This document shows, piece after piece, positions 1 through 10,400 of a stretch of DNA of 64,000 bases. Position numbers and translations under genes: made by a program. The stretch's first letter is position 1. Each line of letters starts with the position of its first letter. The DNA is from Mytilus trossulus (Eukaryota; Mollusca; Bivalvia; Mytilida; Mytilidae). The notes under the pieces were generated by a model. It ran no database searches. It was not told where the DNA came from and saw only the letters and a program-made list of their open reading frames with translations. Where the stretch lies: the NCBI RefSeq assembly GCF_036588685.1, contig NC_086374.1:23862886-23926885 (forward strand). Direction: 5' to 3'.

Positions 1-119
1 TTGTAACTTTATAGGGTTGTAAAAGCGTTGACCGTGCGTACATTTTTAGAAGGAAGCGCTTCCGTGCTTCATACAAAATATACTTCGGTCAACGCTTTTA
101 CACCCCCATAAATTTACAA
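1..119. repeat. short foldback (MITE-like) element
   Basis: The first 34 bases and bases 86-119 are an inverted repeat with few mismatches; both arms share TGTAAAAGCGTTGACCG. The centre holds a smaller perfect palindrome, GGAAGCGCTTCC, so the whole unit can fold into one long hairpin. It ends about 50 bases before the splice acceptor of the CUB exon. The left end touches the window edge, so the element may be slightly longer. It has no coding capacity. It is most likely a non-autonomous DNA element; the family is not recognised. Confidence 0.7.
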
Positions 120-168
120 AAAGAAGCATTCAATTCTTAAATAGAATTGTTCACTTTGTCTTTTTCAG

Positions 169-326
169 ATAATAACGAGGACTATTTATGTGGTGAGAAT
201 ATATGGGAAAAAGAAACGTTTTATGGCGATCATTTTCATGTGGATTTTATAAGTGACAAAAGTGGAGTAAGAAATGGATTTTTGATAGGTTTTCGTGAAC
301 TGAATATTATACACGACGATTTATAA
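169..326 (+). CDS. terminal exon of a CUB-domain protein (partial)
   Basis: After a polypyrimidine-AG acceptor ending at 168, an open frame (phase: two bases, then AAT at 171) runs to TAA at 324-326. The 51 full codons read like the C-terminal half of a CUB domain: DYLCGENI, then FHVDFISDKSG, then GFLIGF. This matches the usual CUB order of a conserved Cys-Gly, a calcium/aspartate-type strand and a closing G-F-x-x-x-[FY]. CUB domains are extracellular beta-sandwich modules in proteases and secreted or membrane proteins of animals. Upstream exons lie outside the window, so the parent protein cannot be named. There is no tail after the domain, so the protein ends with this CUB module. Confidence 0.66.
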
Positions 327-330
327 CAAA

Positions 331-336
331 AATAAA
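331..336 (+). terminator. poly(A) signal AATAAA of the CUB gene
   Basis: A canonical AATAAA lies 5 bases after the CUB stop codon. If used, the 3' UTR would be only about 20-30 bases, unusually short for an animal gene. More distal signals in this AT-rich stretch cannot be excluded. Confidence 0.4.
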
Positions 337-832
337 AAAGTAGCATATCTTCCTGTAATTTTATCATATGTGTCGTATCAACAGCATAAAATCGAGCACT
401 TGTTTATTAAAGCGAATTCAATCACGAAGTGTTACAGTCGATAAACTTTATTTACTTAGGCGGCTAATAATCATGGGTTAAACTGATTGGTAGTTCTGGA
501 AATGGCACTGTCTCATCATTTACTGGTAAAAAAAAAATGTCACTGTGACACATTAACTTGTTTTTTTTTTATCTTGCTGGTAAGAACGGCAAAATTCCAA
601 CCGGTAAAAAATTATGACTGAAACGCTTTGTAATGTAAAATGCCATTTTTCTGCTATCTGTAAATAACGAAATTGACCTACCTGGATTCCCCAACGATTT
701 TTCTTGAAAACGTGCGCCTTCCAGGCCATCAGATCGCTGACATTGTTTCTAAGTATGGATAGTAAAAATTGATATTTTCACTAAGTCGTTTAAATCACTC
801 GAAACTAGGCGAGACATGCACAGAAGTGATAG
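337..832. other. non-coding, nothing recognised
   Basis: AT-rich sequence with no supported exon. The 80-codon open frame at 769-1011 overlaps the arm of the hairpin element that follows and is not a gene. Confidence 0.5.
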
Positions 833-1279
833 ATAGAATCATATTCAAAACAGTGTGGTCCTGGCCATTGATTGACGACCTAAATTATCCCATTGACTGG
901 GACAGATTAGGTGAACGTTTGTCTGTAACGACCATTACTCACTTCTTACTTATTATAGAATTTAAACTGTGGGGTCACCAAAGGTTCTTAACGTCTTTGA
1001 TAATAAAATAATTCGAAAAATTATTCAGGAATAACCTTTATGTTTTGATGTATATTATTGATATAAATCAACACATCGTATTATTCCGGATTCGTTTTTC
1101 GAATTGCTTTATTTAGGTGTTGAGAACCTTTGGTGACCCCACAGATTCAGTGTCTTTAACAAGTACATAGTGAGCAGTGATTGTTACCGACAAACGTTCA
1201 CCTAATATGTCCCAGTCAATGGGATAATTTAGGTCGTCAATCAATGGCCAGGATCACACTGTTTTGAATATGATTCTAT
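833..1279. repeat. long hairpin (foldback) element with palindromic core
   Basis: The left arm (about 833-1040) is repeated in reverse complement at about 1076-1279. The arms share, for example, AGGTGAACGTTTGTC and GGGGTCACCAAAGGTTCT. The joining segment (1041-1075) is itself a near-palindrome around TATATTATTGATATA. The whole unit is therefore one extended cruciform of about 447 bases, diverged roughly 15-20 percent between arms by eye. It has no coding capacity. It is probably a foldback MITE. Confidence 0.72.
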
Positions 1280-1612
1280 GCATTATAAATATAGAAAATT
1301 GAATATTTTAATCAACGAAAAAAAATTGTATCAAAGCGCCTAGCTGTGAAAATTACTAGTGTAAACCATTCAAACGGGGAAAACCAACGGTCTAATCTAT
1401 ATATAAAAAAACGAGGAACGTTTACATTTGGATCGCGCGTGTTTGTTTATATAAAAAGTCAAACAGACACTACTCCTCAATATGAGAAGTTTTAGCTACT
1501 ATAATCCTATATCTAGCATTGGTTGTACCATATCCTTAACGAACCTGAGAGTGGACCTTTCTTATTTATAACATCGTCTTTTTTATTCTTTAATTTGTTT
1601 TAAAAAAGTCAT
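1280..1612. other. non-coding spacer
   Basis: No exon, RNA gene or clear repeat was recognised between the hairpin element and the TIR element. Confidence 0.45.
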
Positions 1613-3440
1613 AAGGCCACACCAATTTGATTCCTTGTTCGACGGACCCGCCCGCACCTATTTTTTTCAAAACAGATTTTTTTTATTTTTATTATATTAT
1701 GAACAAAACGTTAGTTTCTTTCCCCCTAACTTGTATTCCCAATAAAAAATGTTCGTTGTTAAGGTTCATCATAACAAATGGACAAATATGGCCGTATTTT
1801 TACCTCAAAAACTACTCTGTGTACAGACTTACCTGTGCTGTTTGAAAAGTTTTAATGCCTAGCATCCACTAGATATATAAAAGTTAAATGCATTTTGTGT
1901 TTAAGAAAGATAAAATCTCTCTTGGTTTTTGCTGGGCATTTTTTTTCCTTTCTTCAGAAGGTGCAAAAATAAACAAACACCTGCATTACTTTGATACTGT
2001 CCACTCACTGACTCAGATAAACTCTTTAACTCACCTATAGTTCTGAAGATACCTGGTGTCCATGTCAATTAAGGACAATGAAAACAATACAAACCGGTTT
2101 TTTACCTGAGGGAGCATCTCATAGTTGTTCCACAACTTAGTCAATTTTCACACCTTTTGCATGAAGGAAAAAAAATGCCCATCAAAATCCAAAAGAGATT
2201 TTGTCTTTCTGAAACACAAAATGGATTTAACTTTTTTATATCTAGTGGATGCTAGGCATTAAAACTTTTCCAACTTTACAGGTAAGTCTGTACTCAGAGT
2301 AATTTTTGGCATGTAAATACAGTCATATTTGTCCGTTTGTTATGATGAACCTTAAAATAAAGTACAAAGAACTTCTGAAGGATTTGCCTTCAACTGCAAT
2401 TACAATTAATGTATGGTGACGATCATACTCGCTGCAGGTTTGTGCACCTGTCCAGGTTTATTCAAGGACCTGTCGTTCAGCCGTTATCGTTTGTTGATGT
2501 GGTTCATTGGTATTTTACCGTTTGGAAATATAAATTAGATCGTTGGTTTTCCTGTTCGAATTGTGTACAAAACTAAGTTGTGGTCCCTTAAAGGTTGCTG
2601 ATTGGTCGGGATAAAAGCTCTGTGTAAAAGGCCGTACTTTGACATATGTTTGTTATTATCAGGTTGGGAACAACCTTCCCTCAGACAAGGGGTCTTGAAG
2701 GGGTCATTTTACCATGTTTACTGAAGTAGAAAAGAAAATAGAAATACTAAGGATTTGTATAGTGCTACTATACAAAACCTTTGACAACTTAGAATGTTTT
2801 ACTCAAAAAGAGGAGAAATACATTATATTTTAAACAACTTTTCTAAAAGAGGGATGGGTCCACATATTTTGAATAATATTAAACTGTTAAAGTAAATGTG
2901 TTAACATGGTTAAAGTCCAGGAATATTACAAAATTCTTGGGCACGTTTTTACCATTTAATACCAAATATTATAGTTCTTTGGGGAAATATTAGCCCTTTT
3001 GTACTTAAAGTGTTTTTACAAAAAGAAATATATTATAACTTATATAATGACCCCTCATAAAAGGGATATTCATAACATTAAGGGGTTGTTCTGAACCTGA
3101 TTATGACTTGGATGAAGAATTGTCTCATTGTCAGTCACACATACATAGACCAGATTTAATTATTCAAGTATTTCTTGTTGAACAGCATGAGCAGGGGAAA
3201 AATATTTCATAAATTAAAGAAATGTCAAGGTACAAGTGATAAATCAAGTTTTAATATAGTCAAAACCTACTATTTTATGTTTACAAAAAAAAATTATAAT
3301 CGCTCGCCTCTACTTTTTAAGCTTCGCCTCAAAAATTTGCAAATTAAATATTTTTTTATTAAAATTTTCAAATCGCTCGCTAGCCCAATTTTTGAAGTCC
3401 AAAAATCCGTAGAACAAGAAATTAAATTGATGTGGCCTAA
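1613..3440. mobile_element. non-autonomous TIR element, copy 1 (with nested insertion)
   Basis: The left end AAGGCCACACCAATTTGATT is matched in inverted orientation by the right end (reverse complement begins TTAGGCCACATCAATTTAAT). The same unit occurs at 8238-9701 with the same two ends and shared interior blocks, such as the CTTCTGAAGGATTTGCCTTC block and the CGCTCGCC / AAGCTTCGCCTC block near the right end. Copy 1 carries a foldback insertion at 1763-2351. Relative to copy 2 it lacks roughly 230 bases near 1690-1710. No transposase frame is present. The interior includes a diverged copy of a dispersed mussel-type repeat (about 2430-2690). No target duplication could be called with confidence. 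Confidence 0.65.
1763..2351. mobile_element. TTAA-flanked foldback insertion nested in TIR element copy 1
   Basis: The element starts GGTTCATCATAACAAATGGA and ends in the inverse (..GTTATGATGAACC), with diverged inverted arms of roughly 200-240 bases and a short loop. It is bracketed by TTAA at 1759-1762 and 2352-2355. The paralogous copy 2 lacks it: at 8631-8642 the sequence runs straight through as TGTTAGAATAAA, the empty site with one base changed. A TTAA duplication is the hallmark of piggyBac-type integration, but no transposase is present, so the family assignment is inference. Tandem GT/AG-like strings in the arms have no supported use as splice sites. Confidence 0.75.
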
Positions 3441-4554
3441 TTTTAAGAGAAAGATTTCATCTATTTTGTAAATTATGCCATGATTAAAATTCAGCAGTGT
3501 TGACGCCAGGGTGACTACATTTTAAATGGAGTAGGAGGACAAAACTACAAGACTATTAGCATGATTAGACTAAAAAGTTAGTTTTTGTATTTGGCTTTAG
3601 AATTTTAGTAGTGTGCAACTCCCAAACTACACAAGTGCTTTTCAGTCTAATCCTTCACTCGACTGCAAGAAACATATTTTTTATATTAGTTAATTTACTA
3701 TTCTTTGTTTTCTAAATATATCATTCATATCCACAAACTGAACAAATTTGCATTTATTAACTGAGGAAAAAGATACATAATACACAAAAAAAACTAGGTT
3801 AGCGTATGCGTTTATACATTCAGGTGATGCTTAATTTATACTTCTTTAATTTTCTGGTGTACCGATGTACTGGTGTAGGTTCAATGGGAGGAGGTCCGTT
3901 GCTATGCTATGATACACATGTTTTTACATTAAATTAGTCTGTGCATTTCTCCGTCCTTGGTGTTCATGCGTTTATGTGTACTGTAGTCTTTCATGTAATA
4001 TCATTCTAGCGGTATTTTTAACATTCCCATATAAGCGGGAGCTTTGGTAAGCCATAACGTAAATTGGTCCAACCTCCACTTTTTTTTTCTTAAAATGCCC
4101 TATACCAAGTCAGTAATGTGGCAGTTATCGAATAGTCCGTTTCTGTGTATTTTGACGTTTGTTTTTGTTTCAGATCAGTGTTTCTGTTTTCTTCTTAAAG
4201 TTGACGTGTTCCTTGTGGTTTTAGTTTGTAACCGGATTTGTTTTCGCTTTTAACGATATAGGACTATCGCACAGAGTTATACTACTGTTGCCTTTGATTA
4301 CAATAAATTTGCTAACTCTAAACAGTCGATAAAATGCCTGAAGATAAGCACGAAACCACAGTTTTAACAGAATTTGGCAAATTGTGTGTATTTACTAAAA
4401 AAAAATGTATAAGTTATGTATTCATAAAAAAAAACAAGTTATTTTGGAAATGATATTGTAAATGTCTGTAACATGTTACTTCGACGTCTTGCAAATTCAA
4501 TGCTTTACTAAAATGCTCTGAAAAACATTATCAAGATTTTTGATTGACAATATA
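3441..4554. other. non-coding, nothing recognised
   Basis: AT-rich sequence. Short frames such as 4044-4253 have biased, low-complexity products and no family resemblance. Confidence 0.45.
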
Positions 4555-5345
4555 TTTGGATGTTGGATGGCGTGTTTTTCAACTTACATTAGACATTCAA
4601 GCCTGCATTCGGATACCAACTGTTTTCCTCTTCGTGTCGACATGTATCTTTATTCATTTCAGGTCGAATTCATACAGGAGCTTCTTGAGAATTATCGAAA
4701 GAAGCTAGCAGTATCCGTTCTGCTATTTAGATGATTCCCTCTCACTAAATAGTTCAAAATTTGGGGACTTTGTTGAACGCATCTATCCCATCGAACTTGA
4801 AATAAAGGATACAAAAGATACAGTTAAGTCTTCCTCCAGCTTGATTTTCATACAGAAATTGACAATGGTGGTCGGCAAAAAGGATGATTTCATCTTCCCA
4901 ATATTGTACTTTTCTATGTAGATACATTCAATCAGCCCGTTCATATTGAGTTGATGCATTGCGTACTATTGATTTCTTTGAAACAGGGTTGCTGTTTACA
5001 ATAGTCCATGCAAAACATTGGGCGATCTAAGGTTCAACGGCAGGGCTAGCAGAACTTAATCCACACGCGACACCAGTCGTGTTGCATATGTTACACAAAA
5101 AAACGGGAATATGAAGTCTAATTCGGTATGTTTCATTTGACTAAATGATAACGGGATTGATGTTACAACCATTGCAACATATCCAGCGTCATCTGTCAAA
5201 CAAGTATTCCATATATAACGGTCTTCGAAGCGATTATTTCAACTCATAAACTTGGAACTTTTGGTTAAATAGCTTCTTTGTAGCAACCCTATATCAAGGA
5301 CTGCAGTTAAGCTACCTCTACTGACTTTTGTCCCTGGTCTTCCTA
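4555..5345 (+). pseudogene. decayed reverse-transcriptase fragment(s)
   Basis: Conceptual translation around 4640-4900 gives pieces such as EFIQELLENYRKKLAVS, then (after a frameshift) NSSKFGDFVERIYPIELEIK. These resemble the fingers/palm region of a retroelement reverse transcriptase seen again at 44.9-45.2 kb. In-frame stops and shifts break it repeatedly. A second, opposite-strand remnant (about 5180-5320) resembles the C-terminal part of the same protein. A Penelope-like origin is possible but I cannot prove it by eye. It is non-functional. Confidence 0.5.
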
Positions 5346-6409
5346 CAAAGAAACTTTACTAACAGTTGTTCTTTGTGACTTTTCATTATTTGACCAGGAA
5401 TAGAGTTACTGTAATCATTTCAAACAGATTTCTGGTGTAAAGTGCACGTTATATTTTGTCTTTAATTTCTAGCTTATAGCTGTGATCTTCTTTGTAAGTT
5501 ACAATAACAGCAATGCATGCATAACGTTACTCATGTCTCCTTTTCCGCGAATGGTGGGGGAATAGAATCAACACATTCGCTTCAACATCCTACTCTGTCA
5601 AAACTCTTTCTGAGAGCAGCGTGTTTTTTCACTACATTCGATGCATGACTTCTCCGATTTGAAATAATATATCTTCTTCTGTACATAAATGACAAGTAAT
5701 AGTACCAGCCATTCTTGCTTTTGCACGCATCTGAAGTATGTACAGTGTACATCAGTGTCGAACACTGAACAAGTTCGACTAGGGTAGCATATATAAGTAA
5801 TGACCGACCAACATTAAGACAAATGATAAGTTCTACTGCTAATAGATAATGTGTTTATTGGGTTTTTTTTCTCAATATAGTGCTAATAAATGAAATTATT
5901 ACTTGTTTTAGCTGATTATATTTTCACTCTTCATAATAATCGGTACTACAATCGTTATGTATTGCACTCTAGGACGAGATTGTAAAGGTACGAGTTGACA
6001 TAAGCTCGTGTAGATGGCGTTATTTTCAAGATGTCTGCGCCCATGTAAAAAGTATTTATTGTGAATTAAGGTTAACAACAACTATCAAGATTAACAGCGA
6101 ATTATACCGCTGCTGGTAGATTGTAAGTCAGTAAGGGTATCATGGTCAATACATATCATTTCGTCTAGAAGTTCTGTAGGCAGCATTGTTGTAAACAAAG
6201 CAATATAATGACTGTTCTCTAAAAAGTTCTCTTCTGGAATACTGACGAATACGAATACGAAAAAAGTTTTATTGTTTCGGTTCAGATATACATGTACTAT
6301 CTTACGAGCTTTTCATCGAATAAAAAAACAACACATTAGACGCACAACACATTACATGCAGACCAGTTATATTACATTAACAACAAAGCCATATTGAAGT
6401 ACATGCTAA
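5346..6409. other. non-coding, nothing recognised
   Basis: No supported exon or repeat structure was seen. Confidence 0.4.
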
Positions 6410-6545
6410 ATAGATATAGGGAGATGTGGTATGAGTGCCAATGAAACAACTCTCCATCCAAGTAACAATTTTTAAAAGTAAACCATTATAGATCAAGGTA
6501 CAGTCTTCAACACATAGCCTTGGCTCATACCAAACAGCATGCATT
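6410..6545 (-). repeat. dispersed repeat R2
   Basis: The segment reads, on the minus strand, as the same repeat that appears in direct orientation at about 50,540-50,765. Shared landmarks are the GTTGTCTCATTGGCACTCAT-type end and the block describing accumulated CTTTGACCTA. I recall this as a highly dispersed bivalve repeat; it encodes nothing. Confidence 0.5.
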
Positions 6546-7403
6546 ACCAAAAAATAAGCCCATGTTCATGATATTCAAAATTTAAAAAAATATAATTAAA
6601 ATTTACATGTAGAGCAATTACTAAAGTATGAAAAAGCTTATTAGAATAGAACAAGTCGTTGGAATATTGTATACCTAAAGTAAAAGAAGAAGAAAGAAGA
6701 GCATTACATAGACCTAGAATTATTCCCCAACCAGCCAGCAGACTTGAACTTTGACTATCATCATGATCATAAAAAGAACTAAAATTTGGTCGATCACATG
6801 TATGAGCCAATGTACAGATTAACATAATTTAACAGAGAATTACAAAATAAAATAAAAATGTACAAAGGAATATGATTCCCCACAACATACATGTATCAGT
6901 GAAATATCTTGCTTTTTTTCTCCTATGGTCAATGATGGTACATGTAGTTGCTGATAAATTATTTATAGAAATTAAGTTTTGATTTATCATTCATTTTAAA
7001 CATGCAGAAGCACAATTGACACACATTTTTCATGTTAAGGCCTTTTAAAGCTGTTGATATGGTTAAAGTTTTTATACAATCTCAAAAATTTATGAAAATC
7101 AGACAAATGCTAAGAACCACAACACACAGCCATAGTTTGAATTTGGGTCGGGAGTTATTTACTGTTCTATGGTCACATATATATATGACCCTTTTTTAAC
7201 AAGGAAAATTGAAAAGCTTGAGCTGGGGCATTTGTGTCCTTGGATACATTCTTCTTTTTATTTTTATATTTTTTTTGTGATTGATTGTCATTCAAAATTA
7301 ATTTACAGATCGGACAAGTTCTTAGTCTCTCTGCGTTCAATTTGTTTTACTGGGAATCATTTTGTACAGTGGTGAATATTTTATGAAGTTGAAGTGAAGG
7401 AGA
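6546..7403. other. upstream region of the C1orf131-like gene
   Basis: AT-rich sequence 5' to the start codon. No TATA box at a convincing distance and no CpG-rich promoter was recognised; the transcription start cannot be placed from sequence alone. Confidence 0.4.
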
Positions 7404-10400
7404 ATGGCTGATGAGAATATCACAAACAGTCTTCTGAAAAGGTTACATGATTACAGTAAGTAGTATAATACAAAAAAATGTTTATAACAATGATTAGATG
7501 ATTGATTTAAAATCTCAACAAATCTATAAACAATATGCAACACCAATCTACAAAACCTAAAAAAATACTAAATCCTATCTTACCTCAATGACAAATACAC
7601 AACATGTGTGTTTTCACAACAGAAAACTCCCCCAAATGATGTTGCTTTTGTGTGTAAATCACATTTTATAAACTTAATGATTGCAGATTGACATGTATAA
7701 GGTATTAACAATTCAATAAGAAAACCAACATATAGATAATTTGTTCTACCACAAGACTCTACATTCATATTTCTGTTTACTGTACACATGTACATTTATT
7801 TCAACCATAGATGAATGATTTGAAATATTCATTCTTCTTAATACAGAAATAACATAAGTGACCTCACAAACAATAATGTGTTGCTTGTTCTGTAAAATTC
7901 TACATTAAATACAAACATTTTTATCAATTATCAAAACTGGCATTTAATTTGTTGTAACTGTGAAACTACCCACTTTTTGAGTTAAGTGAATCAAAGTAAA
8001 TACTTAAACAAAATAACAAAAGAACCTTTTTATTACATTCAATCTAAGTCTCTCTCCTTATGAAAACAATTAACATCTACCATTTACACAAATACTCCGC
8101 AATATCTAAACACAACTTTATTTCATAGATAAAAAAGGCTAACATATTCGTAAATATAGATATCTAGTTTTAGCAAAGGATAACTTTTTCCTTGTGAAAG
8201 AATGTTATTTCAACAATTTTCTTTAAGAAAGGCTGGTAAGGCCACACCAATTTGATTCCTTGTTCGCTGGACCCGCCCGCACCTATTTTTTCAAAACAGA
8301 ATTTTTTTATTTTTTTATATTCCCGCTTCCCGCATCCGGAAATGTCATCATGTCCATTTCCCGCACCGTTGTTTTTGTAAATATTATAAAAAGATATCAA
8401 CATTTGTTTTAAAATCACAGTCTAACCTGTATATAACGACTTTAAACATAAAATCACCCCACCACAAGGTGCAAATATCTGTGAGAATATTTGCTTCAGC
8501 ATGAAACCTATTTATCCAAAGAGGGAGTGCTCCGATATAAATTTATAACAGCGCGGAAATACCTGTATTAAAAGAACAAACAATTGGTTTCTTTCCCCCT
8601 TACTTATATTCCCTATCAAAACATGTTCGCTGTTAGAATAAAGTACGTAGAACTTCTGAAGGATTTGCCTTCAACTGAAATTATATTGTATGCTGGCGAA
8701 ACAAAACTATCTACATGTATAGCCACTGCATGTTTATGCACCTGTCCTGATTGATTCAGGGGCCTGTTGTTTAGCAGTTATCGTTTGTTGATGTTGTTCA
8801 TAATTTGGTATTTTCCTGTTCCGAAATATATATATAAATTAGACCGTTGGTTTTCCTGTTCGAATTGTGTACGCTAATAATTTTGGGGTCCTTTATAGCT
8901 AGCTGTTTAATCTGTATCAAAGCCCTGTGTAAAAGGCCGTACTTCGACCTGTGTTTGTTATTATCAGGTTGAGAACAACCCTCCCTCAGATAAGGGGTCA
9001 TTTTATTGATGTAGAAAAGAAAACAGAAATACCAAGGATTTGTATAGTTCTTCTATACAAAACCTTTGAAAACATAGAATTTTGTACTCAAAAAGAGGAG
9101 AGTTGCATCATATTTTAAACAACTTGTTCTAAAAGAGGGGTTCACTTATTTTGAATAATATTAAACTGTTAAAGTAGATGTGTTAACATGGTTAAAGTCC
9201 AGGAATATTACAAAATTCTTGGGCATGTTTTGACCATTTAATACCAGATAGATATATAGTTCTTTGAGAAAATATGAGCTCTTTTATACAAACAAATATA
9301 TTATAAATTATATTGATCCCTCATAAAAACATGTAAAAGGGATATGTATAACATTAAGGGGTTGCCCCCAAACTGATTATGACTTGAATGGAGAATTGTC
9401 TCAATGTCATTCACACACACATAGACCAGATGTAACTATTTCTTGGTGAACAGGGAAAAAAATACATCAGAAATTAAAGAAATGTCAACGTACAAGTGAT
9501 AAATCAAGTTTTAATATTGTCAAAATCTACTTTTTAATGTTTACAAAAAAAAATTATAATCGCTCGCCTTTTCTTTTTAAGCTTCGCCTCAAAAATTTGC
9601 AAATTAAATATTTTTTTATTAAAATTTTCAAATCGCTCGCTCGCCCCATATTTTGGAGTCCAAAAATCCGTAGAACAAGAAATTAAATTGGTTTGGCCTA
9701 ATTGAACAATTTCCTATGAAACTGATATCAGCAAGATGTCTTTATAGGGGACCTGGGGTTACTTTTTATTTGCAATAGTAATGAAACAACATTTCTTCAA
9801 TTTTTTTTCAATTAACACTGTTAATAGATGCAATCTAACTCTTTTAGAATATCCCATCACACTTAATTATTACATAAGAAGATGTGGTATGATTGCAAAT
9901 TACACTGCAATAAGACAGCAGCACTGTTTTCATCACTTTTAGTTGAAAACATTTTATAATTGAATGATATTGTATAGAAATATTAGTTCAGCTGGTTCAA
10001 ATTTTTTTCATGCCATGACTATCTAGTGCAAAGTTAACTTGTGTATTTTCAATTTCCAGATGAAAGCTTGCTGGATGAAAGTTTCAATAAGAAACAAAAG
10101 AGAAAGAAAAAACAAAGAGCAGATGAGGATGATTTAGATAAAGATTCATCAAACAGTAAAGGTAACAGACGACAAAAGAAAAAGGAAAGGAAGAAACAGA
10201 AGAAAGAACTTTTACTGAATCCAAGAGTAAATGAAAATATTAAGAATGAAGACATATGTAAATTAACAGGACAAAAAAGAACTCTCTTTGAAATGAAAAA
10301 TGAACTTGGGTTAAACGAATTAGAAGAGAAGTTAGAATCTGAAAAACAATCTATCTCACAGAAAAATAAAAATGGAAAACCCACAATGGGTCCTGAGGTT

